A stretch of 64,000 nucleotides of DNA from NCBI RefSeq assembly GCF_003987095.1, contig NZ_PIQA01000006.1, forward strand, positions 183,776-247,775, given 5' to 3'. Position numbers and translations under genes: made by a program. The notes under the pieces are model-generated. The model ran no database searches. It had not been told where the DNA came from and saw only the letters and a program-made list of their open reading frames with translations. Shown in pieces: positions 43,218 through 54,691 of this stretch. Source of the DNA: Idiomarina piscisalsi. Lineage in GTDB: Bacteria > Pseudomonadota > Gammaproteobacteria > Enterobacterales > Alteromonadaceae. Positions within the stretch are counted from its first letter, which is position 1. Each line of letters begins with the position of its first letter.

Positions 43218-44357
43218 ATGAGTCAAGCGACACCACAGCACATCGCCTTTGTCGGCAAAGAAGTAAACGTTATGCTGGGCTTTCGCGGCGAGCTTATGCG
43301 CGAATTAGCCGCCAAAGGCCATAAGGTTTACGCCTTTGCCATTGACTACGACACGTCCAGCGAGCTAAAAATTCGTGAAATGGGCTTTATACCGGTAAAA
43401 TTTTCGCTTAACGGTTACTCGGCAAACCCGTTAGCCGACTTAAAGACCTTGTGGCAGTTATATAGGGCCTATAAAAAGCATCGCATTACCTTAAGTTATT
43501 GTTATTTCGCGAAACCGGCCATATACGGAACACTGGCGGCCTGGCTAGCGCGCGTACCACAGCGCATTGCCAAAATTGAAGGCTTAGGCAAGCCTTTTAC
43601 CGTAGGCCCAAACGGCTTAACCCTAAAAATGCGCGCTGTTAAAAAAGTACAGTGCTGGCTGTTTCGCATGGTATTGCCGCGCAGTACGGCATTAATAGTG
43701 CTTAACGAAGACGACAAACAAGACTTAAAAGAGCAGTGCAAAGTCGACATGCCGAACACCGTGATTTTAGGTGGTATAGGCGTGTGTTTAGAGCAATTCC
43801 AATGTTCGCCGGTGCCGTTAAAGCCTCTTACCTTCGTGTTTGTAGGACGGTTATTAGACGAAAAAGGCATCCGCTATTTTTTAGGGGTAGCCGAGCGGGT
43901 AAAAGCCAAGCACCCCGACGTGTTGTTTAAAGTGGTTGGTGGCGCTACTGCTAAGCAGGGTGTTTCACTGCCCGAGCTGAAACGTTATGTAAAGCAAGGT
44001 ATTATCGACTACGTAGGGCATGTTGAAAACGTTGTGCCCTATATCGAAAGCAGTAGTGTATTTGTGCTGCCTTCGTATTATCGTGAAGGGCTGCCGCGCA
44101 GCACACAGGAAGCCTTAGCTATAGGGCGCCCTGTTATTACAACCGACGGCCCAGGCTGCAAAGAAACCGTCGAAGACGGCATTAACGGGTACCGGGTGCC
44201 ACGGCACGACACCAATGCGCTGGAAAACGCCGTACTGAAAATGCTCAGTCACCCTGACAAGTTACAGAGCATGGGGTATGCTAGCCGTGCAATGGCAGAG
44301 CAACGGTTTAATGTGCGCGACGTTAATCGGCGCTTACTTAACGTATTAAATTTGTAA
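43218..44357 (+). CDS. Glycosyltransferase family 4 (PglA/WbpX-like GT-B)
   Basis: A 379-aa retaining GT-B enzyme. The N-terminus HIAFVGKEVNVMLGFRGELM and AAKGHKVYAFAIDYDTSSEL belong to the branch of GT4 enzymes that act early on HexNAc-lipid acceptors. The C-terminal half has FVFVGRLLDEKGIRYFL, VVGGATAKQGVSLPEL and REGLPRSTQEALAIGRPVIT, the donor-site motif. A longer open frame from 42924 overlaps the previous gene in another phase; ATG 43218, five bases after the kpsC-like stop, is the sensible start. Donor unknown. Confidence 0.87.
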   Translation: MSQATPQHIAFVGKEVNVMLGFRGELMRELAAKGHKVYAFAIDYDTSSELKIREMGFIPVKFSLNGYSANPLADLKTLWQLYRAYKKHRITLSYCYFAKPAIYGTLAAWLARVPQRIAKIEGLGKPFTVGPNGLTLKMRAVKKVQCWLFRMVLPRSTALIVLNEDDKQDLKEQCKVDMPNTVILGGIGVCLEQFQCSPVPLKPLTFVFVGRLLDEKGIRYFLGVAERVKAKHPDVLFKVVGGATAKQGVSLPELKRYVKQGIIDYVGHVENVVPYIESSSVFVLPSYYREGLPRSTQEALAIGRPVITTDGPGCKETVEDGINGYRVPRHDTNALENAVLKMLSHPDKLQSMGYASRAMAEQRFNVRDVNRRLLNVLNL

Positions 44358-44373
44358 ACGGAACAGGCAGGAC

Positions 44374-45777
44374 ATGACCGACAACCTAACAACGATTAAC
44401 AGCGTTCATGTATTTAATGAGCAACAAACCGCCGTTACCAAAGACCACATAACTCAGCAACTGAGCGAGAAAAGCGGCACAGTATATGTGTTTTACAGTG
44501 ACCCCAGCGTTTACATTGCTAATAAGCTAAGCAATGGGGTAGACGCCCAAACTGCCTGTAATGACTGGTTAGCGCGCATTGACGACATACTGAATATACA
44601 ACGTAAAAACCGGCGTCGTATTCGCCTTATATGCATTCAAAATGCCTTAGCGCAATCTGTTAGCCTGGAAGAGCAGACTGGCATAGCTGCAAGTGCATTA
44701 GCCGGTTTTAATGCTCAACCCAGTGACTTAGTGCTTATGGCCGGGCACCAAATAGTGCTGCAAAACCCTGGTATTATATCGCGGTTAGACCGCCTTGAAG
44801 CGTTAACTCTGCAACTAGAAGAACAGCCGTACCAGGTAAAGGTTGACGCCGAGTCAGCACTAGCCGAAGCGGTAAAGGCCGACGCAAAAGCGAAAGACGC
44901 TGAAGCAGAGGCAAAAGCGGCGCACGAAAAACTAAAAGAAATAGAAGAAGAAAACGAATTACTGCTACTGCAACTGCAGCAAGTACAAGAAGAGCTTGAA
45001 ACCACCTTTATTAGTAAGCAGCAGCTTAGTAAAGGCCATGAAGGCGAATTAAAACAGAAAGACGAGAAAGCGCAGGAGCTGGAGCGGCAACAAAGTGAAC
45101 TTAAAAGCGAACTAGAGCAACTTAACGCTCAGAATAAACAGTTAACCACTCAAGTTGAATCTCTGAAAAAAGAAGCCGCCGACGCTAAAGCTGTTGTACC
45201 AGAGCAACCCGAAAAGCTAAAAGAAGTTGAAGAAGAAAACGAACTACTGCTGTTGCAACTGCAGCAAGTGCAAGAAGAGTTGGAAAACTACTTTATTAAG
45301 TATCAAGACGCGCAAAAGCAATGCGCAGAGCAACAACACAGCATAACTCAGCTGAAAAAAAGCACCGGCACGCCCAACGACAACGACATAGCGCTGGTCG
45401 CCGACAAAAGTGACGCTCCACAAACAATACAGCAGCCAAAGCGTTCGCTGTTTTACCGAATAAAACGGCGTCTCGGCTTGGTAAAAAAGAACAAAAGCAA
45501 TGGCCTTGCTAAGCAGCACCGCGACCTTATTGCCCAGTCGATATACTTTGACGCCAACTGGTACTTGCAGACCTACCCCGACATAGCAAAAGAAAAAATA
45601 GACCCCGCCGAGCATTATTTGCGTTTTGGCGGCTTTGAAGGGCGCAACCCAAGCGACAGTTTTAATAGCGAGTTTTACCTTCAGGCGAACCCCGATGTAG
45701 CAGCCGAAGGTACAAACCCATTACTGCATTACGAGCTGCATGGCAAAGACGAAGCACGCATGCCCAAGCCTTATTAA
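44374..45777 (+). CDS. Coiled-coil protein with C-terminal FDxxWYL/YPD repeat domain
   Basis: A 467-aa protein of unknown function. Residues 1-150 form a globular domain (GTVYVFYSDPSVYIANKLSN) of no recognised family. Residues about 155-345 are a charged coiled coil in which EEENELLLLQLQQVQEELE occurs twice, about 95 residues apart. The C-terminus (residues about 385-467) has two units of a repeat seen in many polysaccharide proteins: SIYFDANWYLQTYPDIAKE and SEFYLQANPDVAAEGTNPLL, each followed by HYLRFG or HYELHG. No signal peptide, so cytoplasmic. It stands between a glycosyltransferase and a larger coiled-coil protein, suggesting a scaffold for glycan assembly. Confidence 0.75.
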   Translation: MTDNLTTINSVHVFNEQQTAVTKDHITQQLSEKSGTVYVFYSDPSVYIANKLSNGVDAQTACNDWLARIDDILNIQRKNRRRIRLICIQNALAQSVSLEEQTGIAASALAGFNAQPSDLVLMAGHQIVLQNPGIISRLDRLEALTLQLEEQPYQVKVDAESALAEAVKADAKAKDAEAEAKAAHEKLKEIEEENELLLLQLQQVQEELETTFISKQQLSKGHEGELKQKDEKAQELERQQSELKSELEQLNAQNKQLTTQVESLKKEAADAKAVVPEQPEKLKEVEEENELLLLQLQQVQEELENYFIKYQDAQKQCAEQQHSITQLKKSTGTPNDNDIALVADKSDAPQTIQQPKRSLFYRIKRRLGLVKKNKSNGLAKQHRDLIAQSIYFDANWYLQTYPDIAKEKIDPAEHYLRFGGFEGRNPSDSFNSEFYLQANPDVAAEGTNPLLHYELHGKDEARMPKPY

Positions 45778-45821
45778 GCAATTACGAATAAATACTAAAG
45801 TTAACCCGGAATAAACAGCAT

Positions 45822-48653
45822 ATGACGCACCCATTCAGTAACGTAGCATTTGAACATATTGTCTACATTGGCGCAGGCCAAGGTGAAGAGCTTAAGCAAC
45901 TCGCCCAAAGCTTAACGGCAAAGCACTGGAGCGTTATAGACGGCGACGAAAATAACACCCAACAGCTCACTGAAGTCAGCGAAAGTTTGCAAGAGCAGGG
46001 TGTATCTATAGACGTTCAGCAAAAAGTGGTCGCCACTAACGCGGAAAAAGTGACCTGGTATAACTACAACCTGGCCGAGTTTAATGGCATACATAAAGCT
46101 AGCGAGCTTACCGCACTGTTCCCGGGGTTAAAGCTTCTTAATACCGAGTCTGTAACACCGACGCCGGTGGAAGAGATACTCGCCCAGTTGAATATAACGG
46201 AAGGCGATAATTTACTGATTATCGATATACCTGCACAAGGGGTAGCGCTGGCTAAAGCGGTTTCGGAGTCGTCCTATAAATGCACATTTAACTTTATGTG
46301 TATTACCTCGCAAACCGACAAATTGTTTGAAAATTCTAATAGCACCGCCGAGCTAAAAAGCTGGTTGCTAAGAAATGGCTACCACACTCGCAATGAAGAA
46401 GTCGACGACCCTGACTTTCCGAAAATGCATTTTGCGTTAAGTCATACCGAGTGGAAGCAAGCTAACGAACTAAAACAAGCACAAGAGCAAATAGAAAAAG
46501 CCAATGCAGAGCGCGACGAGGTTAAAGCCGAGCTAGAGCATGCTAATGAAGCCATGCATAAGCGAACAGAGTGGGCGCGGAACTTACAGGCTAAGTTAGA
46601 ACAAGCGGTAGCGGAGAAAGGCAAGTTAGCCGAGCGCGCAGAAAAGGCGGAAGCCCAAATTGAAGACCTGCAAGCTAGCGTCAAAGAGGTAAGCGAAGAG
46701 CGCGACGAGGCCGCAGCTAATGCTTCGAACGCGAGTAAGGAGCTCGAGCAACTCAAACAACAGTTCAACGAGAAGTCAGAACAAGCCGATAGTGCCCAGA
46801 CAAAAGTTGAAAAGTTAGAGCAGGTTGTAAGCCAGGCCAACGAAGAAAAGCAAAAACAGACCGAGTGGGCACATAGCTTGCAGACTCAGCTGGAAGAAGC
46901 GGTAGCGGAGAAAGGCAAGTTAGCCGAGCGCGCAGAAAAAGCGGAAGCCCAAATTGAAGACCTGCAAGCTAGCGTCAAAGAGGTAAGCGAAGAGCGCGAC
47001 GAGGCCGCAGCTAATGCTTCGAACGCGAGTAAGGAGCTCGAGCAACTCAAACAACAGTTCAACGAGAAGTCAGAACAAGCCGATAGTGCCCAGACAAAAG
47101 TTGAAAAGTTAGAGCAGGCTGTAAACCAGGCCAACGAAGAAAAGCAAAAACAGACCGAGTGGGCACATAGCTTGCAGACTCAGCTGGAAGAAGCGGTAGC
47201 GGAGAAAGGCAAGTTAGCCGAGCGCGCAGAAAAAGCGGAAGCCCAAATTGAAGACCTGCAAGCTAGCGTCAAAGAGGTAAGCGAAGAGCGCGACGAGGCC
47301 GCAGCTAATGCTTCGAACGCGAGTAAGGAGCTCGAGCAACTCAAACAACAGTTCAACGAGAAGTCAGAACAAGCCGATAGTGCCCAGACAAAAGTTGAAA
47401 AGTTAGAGCAGGTTGTAAGCCAGGCCAACGAAGAAAAGCAAAAACAGACCGAGTGGGCGCATAGCTTACAGACTCAGCTGGAAGAAGCGGTAGCGGAGAA
47501 AGGCAAGTTGGCAGCGCGATTGAAACAAGCGGAAGCTCGTAATCACGAAGTAGAAAAGGAGCTAGGAAACGAAATAGCACAAGTCAAAGAGGAGGTAGAA
47601 AAACTACAGTCGGAAGTTGATAGAACAAATTCTGAGCTTGATGTTGCTAATGAGGAAAATAAAAAGCAGAGAGAATGGGCAAGCGGACTTGACCAAAAAC
47701 TCAACGAGAAAAGCGAACAGGTCAACACTGCTGAAGCTAAAATTGAAGAGCTCAAACAAGCGCAAACCCGCGCCCAACGCTTCAAAAACGAAAACGACAA
47801 ATTACAAAAGAAACTCGAAGCGGCAGAAAAGTACAACGATCAGTTAGCAAAACTGAACGAGCGCATGGACTATATGTTCGAGCAGCAACGGTTGCAGTTA
47901 GAGCAGGCGACCAATGCGCTGGGTCGACATATTACGCAAACGTCAAGTCAGCAGGTTACTGAGCTTAAAGCTCGGTTATCACTCGAACGCACGTTTGGTA
48001 GCAACCTGATTGAACTCAATGACAATAGTTCTAACCTAAGCGAAGTGACGGCGGTTACTCTCACGCAACAGCTTGAAGAAAATAGCTACGATTTAATTAT
48101 TGAGTTTGGTGCAGGAAAGTCAACCGAGTTTTTGGCCAATGCAATAATCAATAATCACAGTCCTAGTCCGCAATTAGAGAACAAGTCGGCAAATAGTGAC
48201 TTTGACACCAGTGATTTTGACTTACCGCAACAAGTTTTAAGCTTTGAGTATGAGAAGAAGCAGTTTAATACGGTTAAAAAGCGTATTGAGCAGAACGGTC
48301 TGCAGAATTTGGTGGATTTAAAATACGCACCACTGGTGCCAACAGAGCATAATAGCGAGCTATTTTACGACTGTGCTCGGACACTAACTAATGTAGCGAA
48401 TTTATTCGACGGACGTGAAGCTAAAGTACTTATCGTAGTGAACCCCACGTCAGAGCATAACCGGCCGCACTACGACTCAACTTTGGCAGCCGTACTAAAC
48501 TCGCTGTCAGCGTTGCAGTTAGACATTTTTCTGAACGAGAACCTTGCTACTAAAGCACTGCAGCAGGATTGGAATCAACTTCTTCAGCATAGAGGTTTGC
48601 CGTCAGAAGAGAAAAGAAGCAACGGTGCCTATTTGCTAAGGATTAACCCATGA
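45822..48653 (+). CDS. Large coiled-coil protein with methyltransferase-like ends and tandem 98-aa repeats
   Basis: A 943-aa cytoplasmic protein. Residues 1-205 form a Rossmann-like domain opening FEHIVYIGAGQGEELKQLAQ, reminiscent of a degenerate SAM-methyltransferase. Residues about 207-710 are almost pure coiled coil and include three nearly identical 98-residue units (residues 262-555) plus a partial fourth. Residues about 745-943 form a second methyltransferase-like domain with LIIEFGAGKSTEFLANAI and VLSFEYEKKQFNTVKKRIEQ. The architecture recalls E. coli WbdD, where a methyltransferase and coiled coil set O-antigen length, but no kinase domain is visible. It overlaps the next gene by 4 bases. 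Function is inferred. Confidence 0.75.
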   Translation: MTHPFSNVAFEHIVYIGAGQGEELKQLAQSLTAKHWSVIDGDENNTQQLTEVSESLQEQGVSIDVQQKVVATNAEKVTWYNYNLAEFNGIHKASELTALFPGLKLLNTESVTPTPVEEILAQLNITEGDNLLIIDIPAQGVALAKAVSESSYKCTFNFMCITSQTDKLFENSNSTAELKSWLLRNGYHTRNEEVDDPDFPKMHFALSHTEWKQANELKQAQEQIEKANAERDEVKAELEHANEAMHKRTEWARNLQAKLEQAVAEKGKLAERAEKAEAQIEDLQASVKEVSEERDEAAANASNASKELEQLKQQFNEKSEQADSAQTKVEKLEQVVSQANEEKQKQTEWAHSLQTQLEEAVAEKGKLAERAEKAEAQIEDLQASVKEVSEERDEAAANASNASKELEQLKQQFNEKSEQADSAQTKVEKLEQAVNQANEEKQKQTEWAHSLQTQLEEAVAEKGKLAERAEKAEAQIEDLQASVKEVSEERDEAAANASNASKELEQLKQQFNEKSEQADSAQTKVEKLEQVVSQANEEKQKQTEWAHSLQTQLEEAVAEKGKLAARLKQAEARNHEVEKELGNEIAQVKEEVEKLQSEVDRTNSELDVANEENKKQREWASGLDQKLNEKSEQVNTAEAKIEELKQAQTRAQRFKNENDKLQKKLEAAEKYNDQLAKLNERMDYMFEQQRLQLEQATNALGRHITQTSSQQVTELKARLSLERTFGSNLIELNDNSSNLSEVTAVTLTQQLEENSYDLIIEFGAGKSTEFLANAIINNHSPSPQLENKSANSDFDTSDFDLPQQVLSFEYEKKQFNTVKKRIEQNGLQNLVDLKYAPLVPTEHNSELFYDCARTLTNVANLFDGREAKVLIVVNPTSEHNRPHYDSTLAAVLNSLSALQLDIFLNENLATKALQQDWNQLLQHRGLPSEEKRSNGAYLLRINP
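46605..47513 (+). repeat. In-frame 294-bp tandem repeat, three copies plus a partial fourth
   Basis: The units begin at 46605, 46899, 47193 and 47487, exactly 294 bases apart, and differ at only a few bases each. One unit encodes 98 residues, exactly 14 heptads, so adding or losing a unit leaves the coiled-coil register and the reading frame intact. The fourth copy diverges after about 26 bases. Near-identity at the DNA level indicates recent duplication or ongoing gene conversion. Confidence 0.95.
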
Positions 48654-49033
48654 ATTTGAAGCGCCCTCTAGAACTCAACTTTGAATTAGATACAAAAGGT
48701 GCTGATTCAGAAGTTAAAAAAAGTTTAACACAGGCTGCACATAGCAATGACAAAAAACAGCAATACATTGAAGAGCTTGAAAAAAGTAATCAAGAGTTAA
48801 AAAGTGATAAGGCTAAGCTTTCTAAGGAGCTCGAAGCCGAAAAAGTAGAAGCGAAGAATAGCTCTACGAAAATCAAAGAACTTGAACAAAAAAACGAAGC
48901 TTTAGCGACAGAAAATCTTCGTTTAATAGCAAAGAACAGTGATTTAATAAAACAAAACAAGATATTGGCTGATAGTGTTCGTCGTATCGAAATACAGATG
49001 GACCTGTTGAAAGAACTACTACAGAGAGACTAA
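48650..49033 (+). CDS. Small coiled-coil protein
   Basis: A 127-aa cytoplasmic protein. Residues 1-30 are probably unstructured, with KRPLELNFELDTKG. From about residue 35 to 125 it is a continuous charged coiled coil (IEELEKSNQELKSDKAKLSK, KIKELEQKNEALATENLRLI) ending RIEIQMDLLKELLQRD. No family recognised. It overlaps the 943-aa coiled-coil gene by 4 bases, which makes co-translation and direct pairing with that protein plausible. It precedes the wbpA-like gene. Confidence 0.72.
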   Translation: MNLKRPLELNFELDTKGADSEVKKSLTQAAHSNDKKQQYIEELEKSNQELKSDKAKLSKELEAEKVEAKNSSTKIKELEQKNEALATENLRLIAKNSDLIKQNKILADSVRRIEIQMDLLKELLQRD

Positions 49034-49045
49034 TAGGAATTGTAT

Positions 49046-51323
<2,278 letters not shown>

Positions 51324-51342
51324 TTTATAGGAAGGCAACATT

Positions 51343-51927
51343 ATGGATTTTACCGTTCATCCATCAGCGATTGTTGATGAAGGGGCACGCATTGGGAAGG
51401 GCAGTCGCGTTTGGCATTTTGTCCATGTTTGCGGTGGCGCAAAGATTGGCGAAAATGTTTCGCTAGGCCAGAATGTTTTCGTAGGTAATAAAGTCTCTAT
51501 TGGTAATGGCTGCAAAGTTCAAAATAACGTTTCGGTATACGACAACGTACACCTTGAAGACAATGTGTTTTGTGGTCCGAGTATGGTTTTTACTAACGTA
51601 TATAACCCCCGATCGCATGTTGAACGCAAAGACGAATATCTGGACACTTTGGTTAAAGAAGGTGCCACGCTAGGGGCTAATTGCACTATTGTATGTGGAG
51701 CAACTATTGGGAAATTTGCGTTTGTTGGCGCGGGGGCTGTCGTTAATAAAGACGTACCTGATTATGCTCTCGTTGTTGGCGTACCCGCAAAGCAAATAGG
51801 CTGGATGAGTGAGTTTGGTGAACAATTAGACCTGCCGGTGAATGGTGACGGAGAAACCGTTTGCGAGCACACGGGGGCAAAGTACACATTAAAGAACGGT
51901 ATATTATCTAAAAAGGACGAAACGTAA
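51343..51927 (+). CDS. wbpD: UDP-2-acetamido-3-amino-2,3-dideoxyglucuronate N-acetyltransferase (WbpD-like)
   Basis: A 194-aa left-handed beta-helix acetyltransferase with many hexapeptide repeats ([40 protein letters not shown]). [20 protein letters not shown] is the family loop that carries active-site residues. It acetylates the 3-amino group to give UDP-GlcNAc3NAcA, using acetyl-CoA. Its stop overlaps the wbpE-like start by one base (TAATG). A short C-terminal extension of about 30 residues follows the helix. Confidence 0.92.
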   Translation: MDFTVHPSAIVDEGARIGKGSRVWHFVHVCGGAKIGENVSLGQNVFVGNKVSIGNGCKVQNNVSVYDNVHLEDNVFCGPSMVFTNVYNPRSHVERKDEYLDTLVKEGATLGANCTIVCGATIGKFAFVGAGAVVNKDVPDYALVVGVPAKQIGWMSEFGEQLDLPVNGDGETVCEHTGAKYTLKNGILSKKDET

Positions 51928-53018
51928 TGCAGTTTATCGATTTAGCTGCGCAACAGCTCCGCATAAAAAATGAAATTGAACAACGCATCGCAAAAGTACT
52001 GGAGCACGGTCAATACATCTTAGGTCCAGAAGTTTCTGAACTGGAAGAAGCTTTGGCGAACTATACAGGCGCAAAATACTGTATTACCTGTGCAAACGGG
52101 ACAGACGCGTTACAAATTGCTCAAATGGCACTGGAAATTGGGCCTGGCGATGAAGTCATTACACCTGGGTTTACTTATATAGCGACCGCTGAAACCGTTG
52201 CGTTATTGGGGGCGAAGCCGGTATATGTAGATGTTGATGAAGCAACCTATAATCTTGACCCTCAAAAACTTGAGGCTGCCATTACTGACAAAACAAAAGC
52301 AATAATACCGGTGTCATTGTATGGCCAATGTGCAGATTTCGACATTATTAATGAAATAGCTACTAAGCACGATATTGCCGTAATTGAAGATGCGGCTCAA
52401 AGCTTCGGTGCGGAATACAAAGGCAAGAAGTCGTGTAATCTGAGTACTATTGCTTGTACAAGTTTTTTCCCCAGTAAGCCTTTAGGCTGTTATGGCGATG
52501 GAGGAGCTATTTTTACTAATGACGAGGAACTTGCAAAGGTTATTAGACAAATAGCACGTCATGGGCAGGATCGCCGTTATCATCACGTTAGAGTTGGCGT
52601 AAACAGTCGCTTAGACACAATTCAAGCAGCCATTTTACTTCCGAAACTTGCCATTTTGGACAGTGAAATCGAAGCCCGAAATAGAGTTGCTGAGACATAC
52701 AGAGAGTTGTTTGAAGCAAGCAAAAAGATTATTACGCCACAAATAGTGGAACACAATACCAGTGCATGGGCGCAATACACTATAAGGGTTGAGTCGCGGG
52801 AAAAGGTGCAGAGCCACTTAAAAGAAAAAGGTATTCCCACTGCTGTTCATTATCCTATTCCCTTGAATAAGCAGCCAGCGGTTGCTGATAGCAAAGCTAC
52901 ACTTCCTGTTGGGGACAAGGTCGCTGAACAGGTAATGTCTTTACCGATGCACCCCTATATGACTAGAGAGGACCAAGAAGTTATTGTTTCTGCGGTTATA
53001 GACGCAGCTTTAGTTTAA
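51927..53018 (+). CDS. wbpE: UDP-2-acetamido-2-deoxy-3-oxoglucuronate aminotransferase (WbpE-like)
   Basis: A 363-aa PLP-dependent DegT-family aminotransferase. [20 protein letters not shown] is a typical WbpE start. The cofactor Asp is in VIEDAAQSFGAEY and the PLP lysine in TSFFPSKPLGCYGDGGA. It transfers an amino group from glutamate to the 3-keto sugar made by WbpB; in known systems WbpB and WbpE work as a pair that recycles cofactor through 2-oxoglutarate. With wbpA, wbpB and wbpD before it, the pathway step is well supported. Confidence 0.92.
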   Translation: MQFIDLAAQQLRIKNEIEQRIAKVLEHGQYILGPEVSELEEALANYTGAKYCITCANGTDALQIAQMALEIGPGDEVITPGFTYIATAETVALLGAKPVYVDVDEATYNLDPQKLEAAITDKTKAIIPVSLYGQCADFDIINEIATKHDIAVIEDAAQSFGAEYKGKKSCNLSTIACTSFFPSKPLGCYGDGGAIFTNDEELAKVIRQIARHGQDRRYHHVRVGVNSRLDTIQAAILLPKLAILDSEIEARNRVAETYRELFEASKKIITPQIVEHNTSAWAQYTIRVESREKVQSHLKEKGIPTAVHYPIPLNKQPAVADSKATLPVGDKVAEQVMSLPMHPYMTREDQEVIVSAVIDAALV

Positions 53019-53051
53019 GTGCATAAAATAAAAATTAAAACGAGCATAACA

Positions 53052-54662
53052 ATGAGCCAGTCCGAAAAGACCAATAACGAAGAATTCAACCTTGCTATTT
53101 TTTATTGGCTAGTTGAGGACTGGCAAGGTTGTAAGCAAGAGCTTAAGCGGTTGAGTAACAATTCTACCCCACATAGCCTGAGCTTAGCCCAAATACTTGA
53201 GGGGCTTATTTATGTGGAGAAAAACAATGAGATTCCCCAATACCTTCAAGGTTTTAGTGAGCAAAGTTTTCAAGAGAAAGCCTTGCTTCAGAAGTTCTTG
53301 TGGGCAAGTATCGAAAAAGGTGTATTAAAAGCAAAACATCTATTGGGTGACGAAGTAAGCGATAGTCGAATCCGAAAGTTAATAAAAGCGTTTACCCAAA
53401 CCATGCCGACCCCCAAATCTACGGAGTTGGTCAAACAAACAATCATTCATCAAGAGAGCTTAGGAAATTATCAATCAACAACAAACTCTGTCGATGCATG
53501 GATTACGGCTTTACAAAAAAAAGCTATAAGCCTTGGGAATGATGAGCTACTACAAGCCGAAGTTACACTTAATTCGCTAAACAGAGGTGAAAAAGACAGG
53601 CTAAAGTACAAAAGGGTATTGGCCGACCAGTTTATGACTCAAAATAGTTTTCAGGATGCAAGTCGGTTATGCCAAGATATTATAGCTATTTCTGGAGTCA
53701 CTGAATCATTAGTTGTAAGGCTCTCTCGGGCACAGCGAAACCTAGGCAACCTCGAAGAGGCTATTGAAACCTTAGAATCTAATATTGAACAGTTGGGCCG
53801 TAAACCTCTGTTGCTGCATATGTTGGCTGTATATTACCGAGATCAGCAAAACTTCCAGATTACGTTGCGGCTTGTTAAAGAAATCATTGGCCAGCATTAT
53901 GACTATTCGTTAAAAATCGGGTTTGCGATCTTTGCGGCTGATATGCTGAGGAAGGACGCAGAGTACATCGCTGCATACGAGCATTTAAAGGAAGCAAAAG
54001 AACACCTCAAAAATGAAAGAAAAGAGGTAACGCTTACTGTTGAGGCGATGCTTGCAGAACTTAAAGCAAATGTTGCTGTTGGTAAAAATACTTTTTTTGA
54101 AGTTTCGTCTGTTTTCTACGATACCATTTATAAAAACTCCGATAAGTACGCTCTTGAAGCGAATGACTCCATTTATGAGCCTATATGGAAAGAAGTCTGC
54201 AATATTATAACCGCAGAGAACATTGAAAAAATTATTGATATTGGCTGTGGGCCAGGGCAGTTTGCAGAATACCTGACAGCAAGGTTGCCAAATGTTGATT
54301 ACTTAGGTTTAGATTTCAGTAAAACTGCAATAAGCTTGGCTAAAGAACGTTGTCCACATCTAAAGTTCGCATGCGAAGACGTTAGAAGATACACGACAAA
54401 AGAAATTAATAAAGAAACTGCTTATGTCATGTTAGAGGTATTAGAACATATAGAGGATGATTTTGTGTTGCTAGAGTTATTACCTAAAGGAACAAATGTT
54501 ATCTTTTCAGTTCCAAATTTTGATTCTTTTGGTCATGTAAGATTTTTTAAATTCAAAGAGTCTGTAGAGAAAAGGTTCGATGGTGTACTGAATATTAATG
54601 AAATAAGCAGTATTGACGTAAATAAAAATTCGATAATATATTTGGTTAACGCTAAATTATAG
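53052..54662 (+). CDS. TPR-type repeat protein with C-terminal SAM methyltransferase domain
   Basis: A 536-aa protein. Residues 1 to about 345 are helical and repeat-like (FYWLVEDWQGCKQELKRLSN, LVVRLSRAQRNLGNLEEAIE, MLAVYYRDQQNFQITLRLVK), consistent with TPR units. From about residue 390 a class I methyltransferase follows: IIDIGCGPGQFAEYL is motif I, YLGLDFSKTAIS the acidic motif II, CEDVRRY and MLEVLEHIEDD later motifs. It may methylate a sugar or glycolipid in the capsule. The upstream GTG at 53019, in frame, would add 11 residues; ATG 53052 is chosen. It separates wbpE from wbpI. Confidence 0.8.
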   Translation: MSQSEKTNNEEFNLAIFYWLVEDWQGCKQELKRLSNNSTPHSLSLAQILEGLIYVEKNNEIPQYLQGFSEQSFQEKALLQKFLWASIEKGVLKAKHLLGDEVSDSRIRKLIKAFTQTMPTPKSTELVKQTIIHQESLGNYQSTTNSVDAWITALQKKAISLGNDELLQAEVTLNSLNRGEKDRLKYKRVLADQFMTQNSFQDASRLCQDIIAISGVTESLVVRLSRAQRNLGNLEEAIETLESNIEQLGRKPLLLHMLAVYYRDQQNFQITLRLVKEIIGQHYDYSLKIGFAIFAADMLRKDAEYIAAYEHLKEAKEHLKNERKEVTLTVEAMLAELKANVAVGKNTFFEVSSVFYDTIYKNSDKYALEANDSIYEPIWKEVCNIITAENIEKIIDIGCGPGQFAEYLTARLPNVDYLGLDFSKTAISLAKERCPHLKFACEDVRRYTTKEINKETAYVMLEVLEHIEDDFVLLELLPKGTNVIFSVPNFDSFGHVRFFKFKESVEKRFDGVLNINEISSIDVNKNSIIYLVNAKL

Positions 54663-54691
54663 AGTGAAACTGGTATAATTGAAAGGTAATC

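Noticed and set aside
46442..47428. Minus-strand frames of about 82-132 codons, Ser/Ala/Leu-rich, recurring every 294 bases
   Set aside because: They are the antisense shadow of the tandem repeat in the coiled-coil gene, with no independent signal.
46605..47513. Considered as a CRISPR or other spaced repeat array
   Set aside because: Units are 294 bases, contiguous and in frame with the coding sequence, with no spacers.
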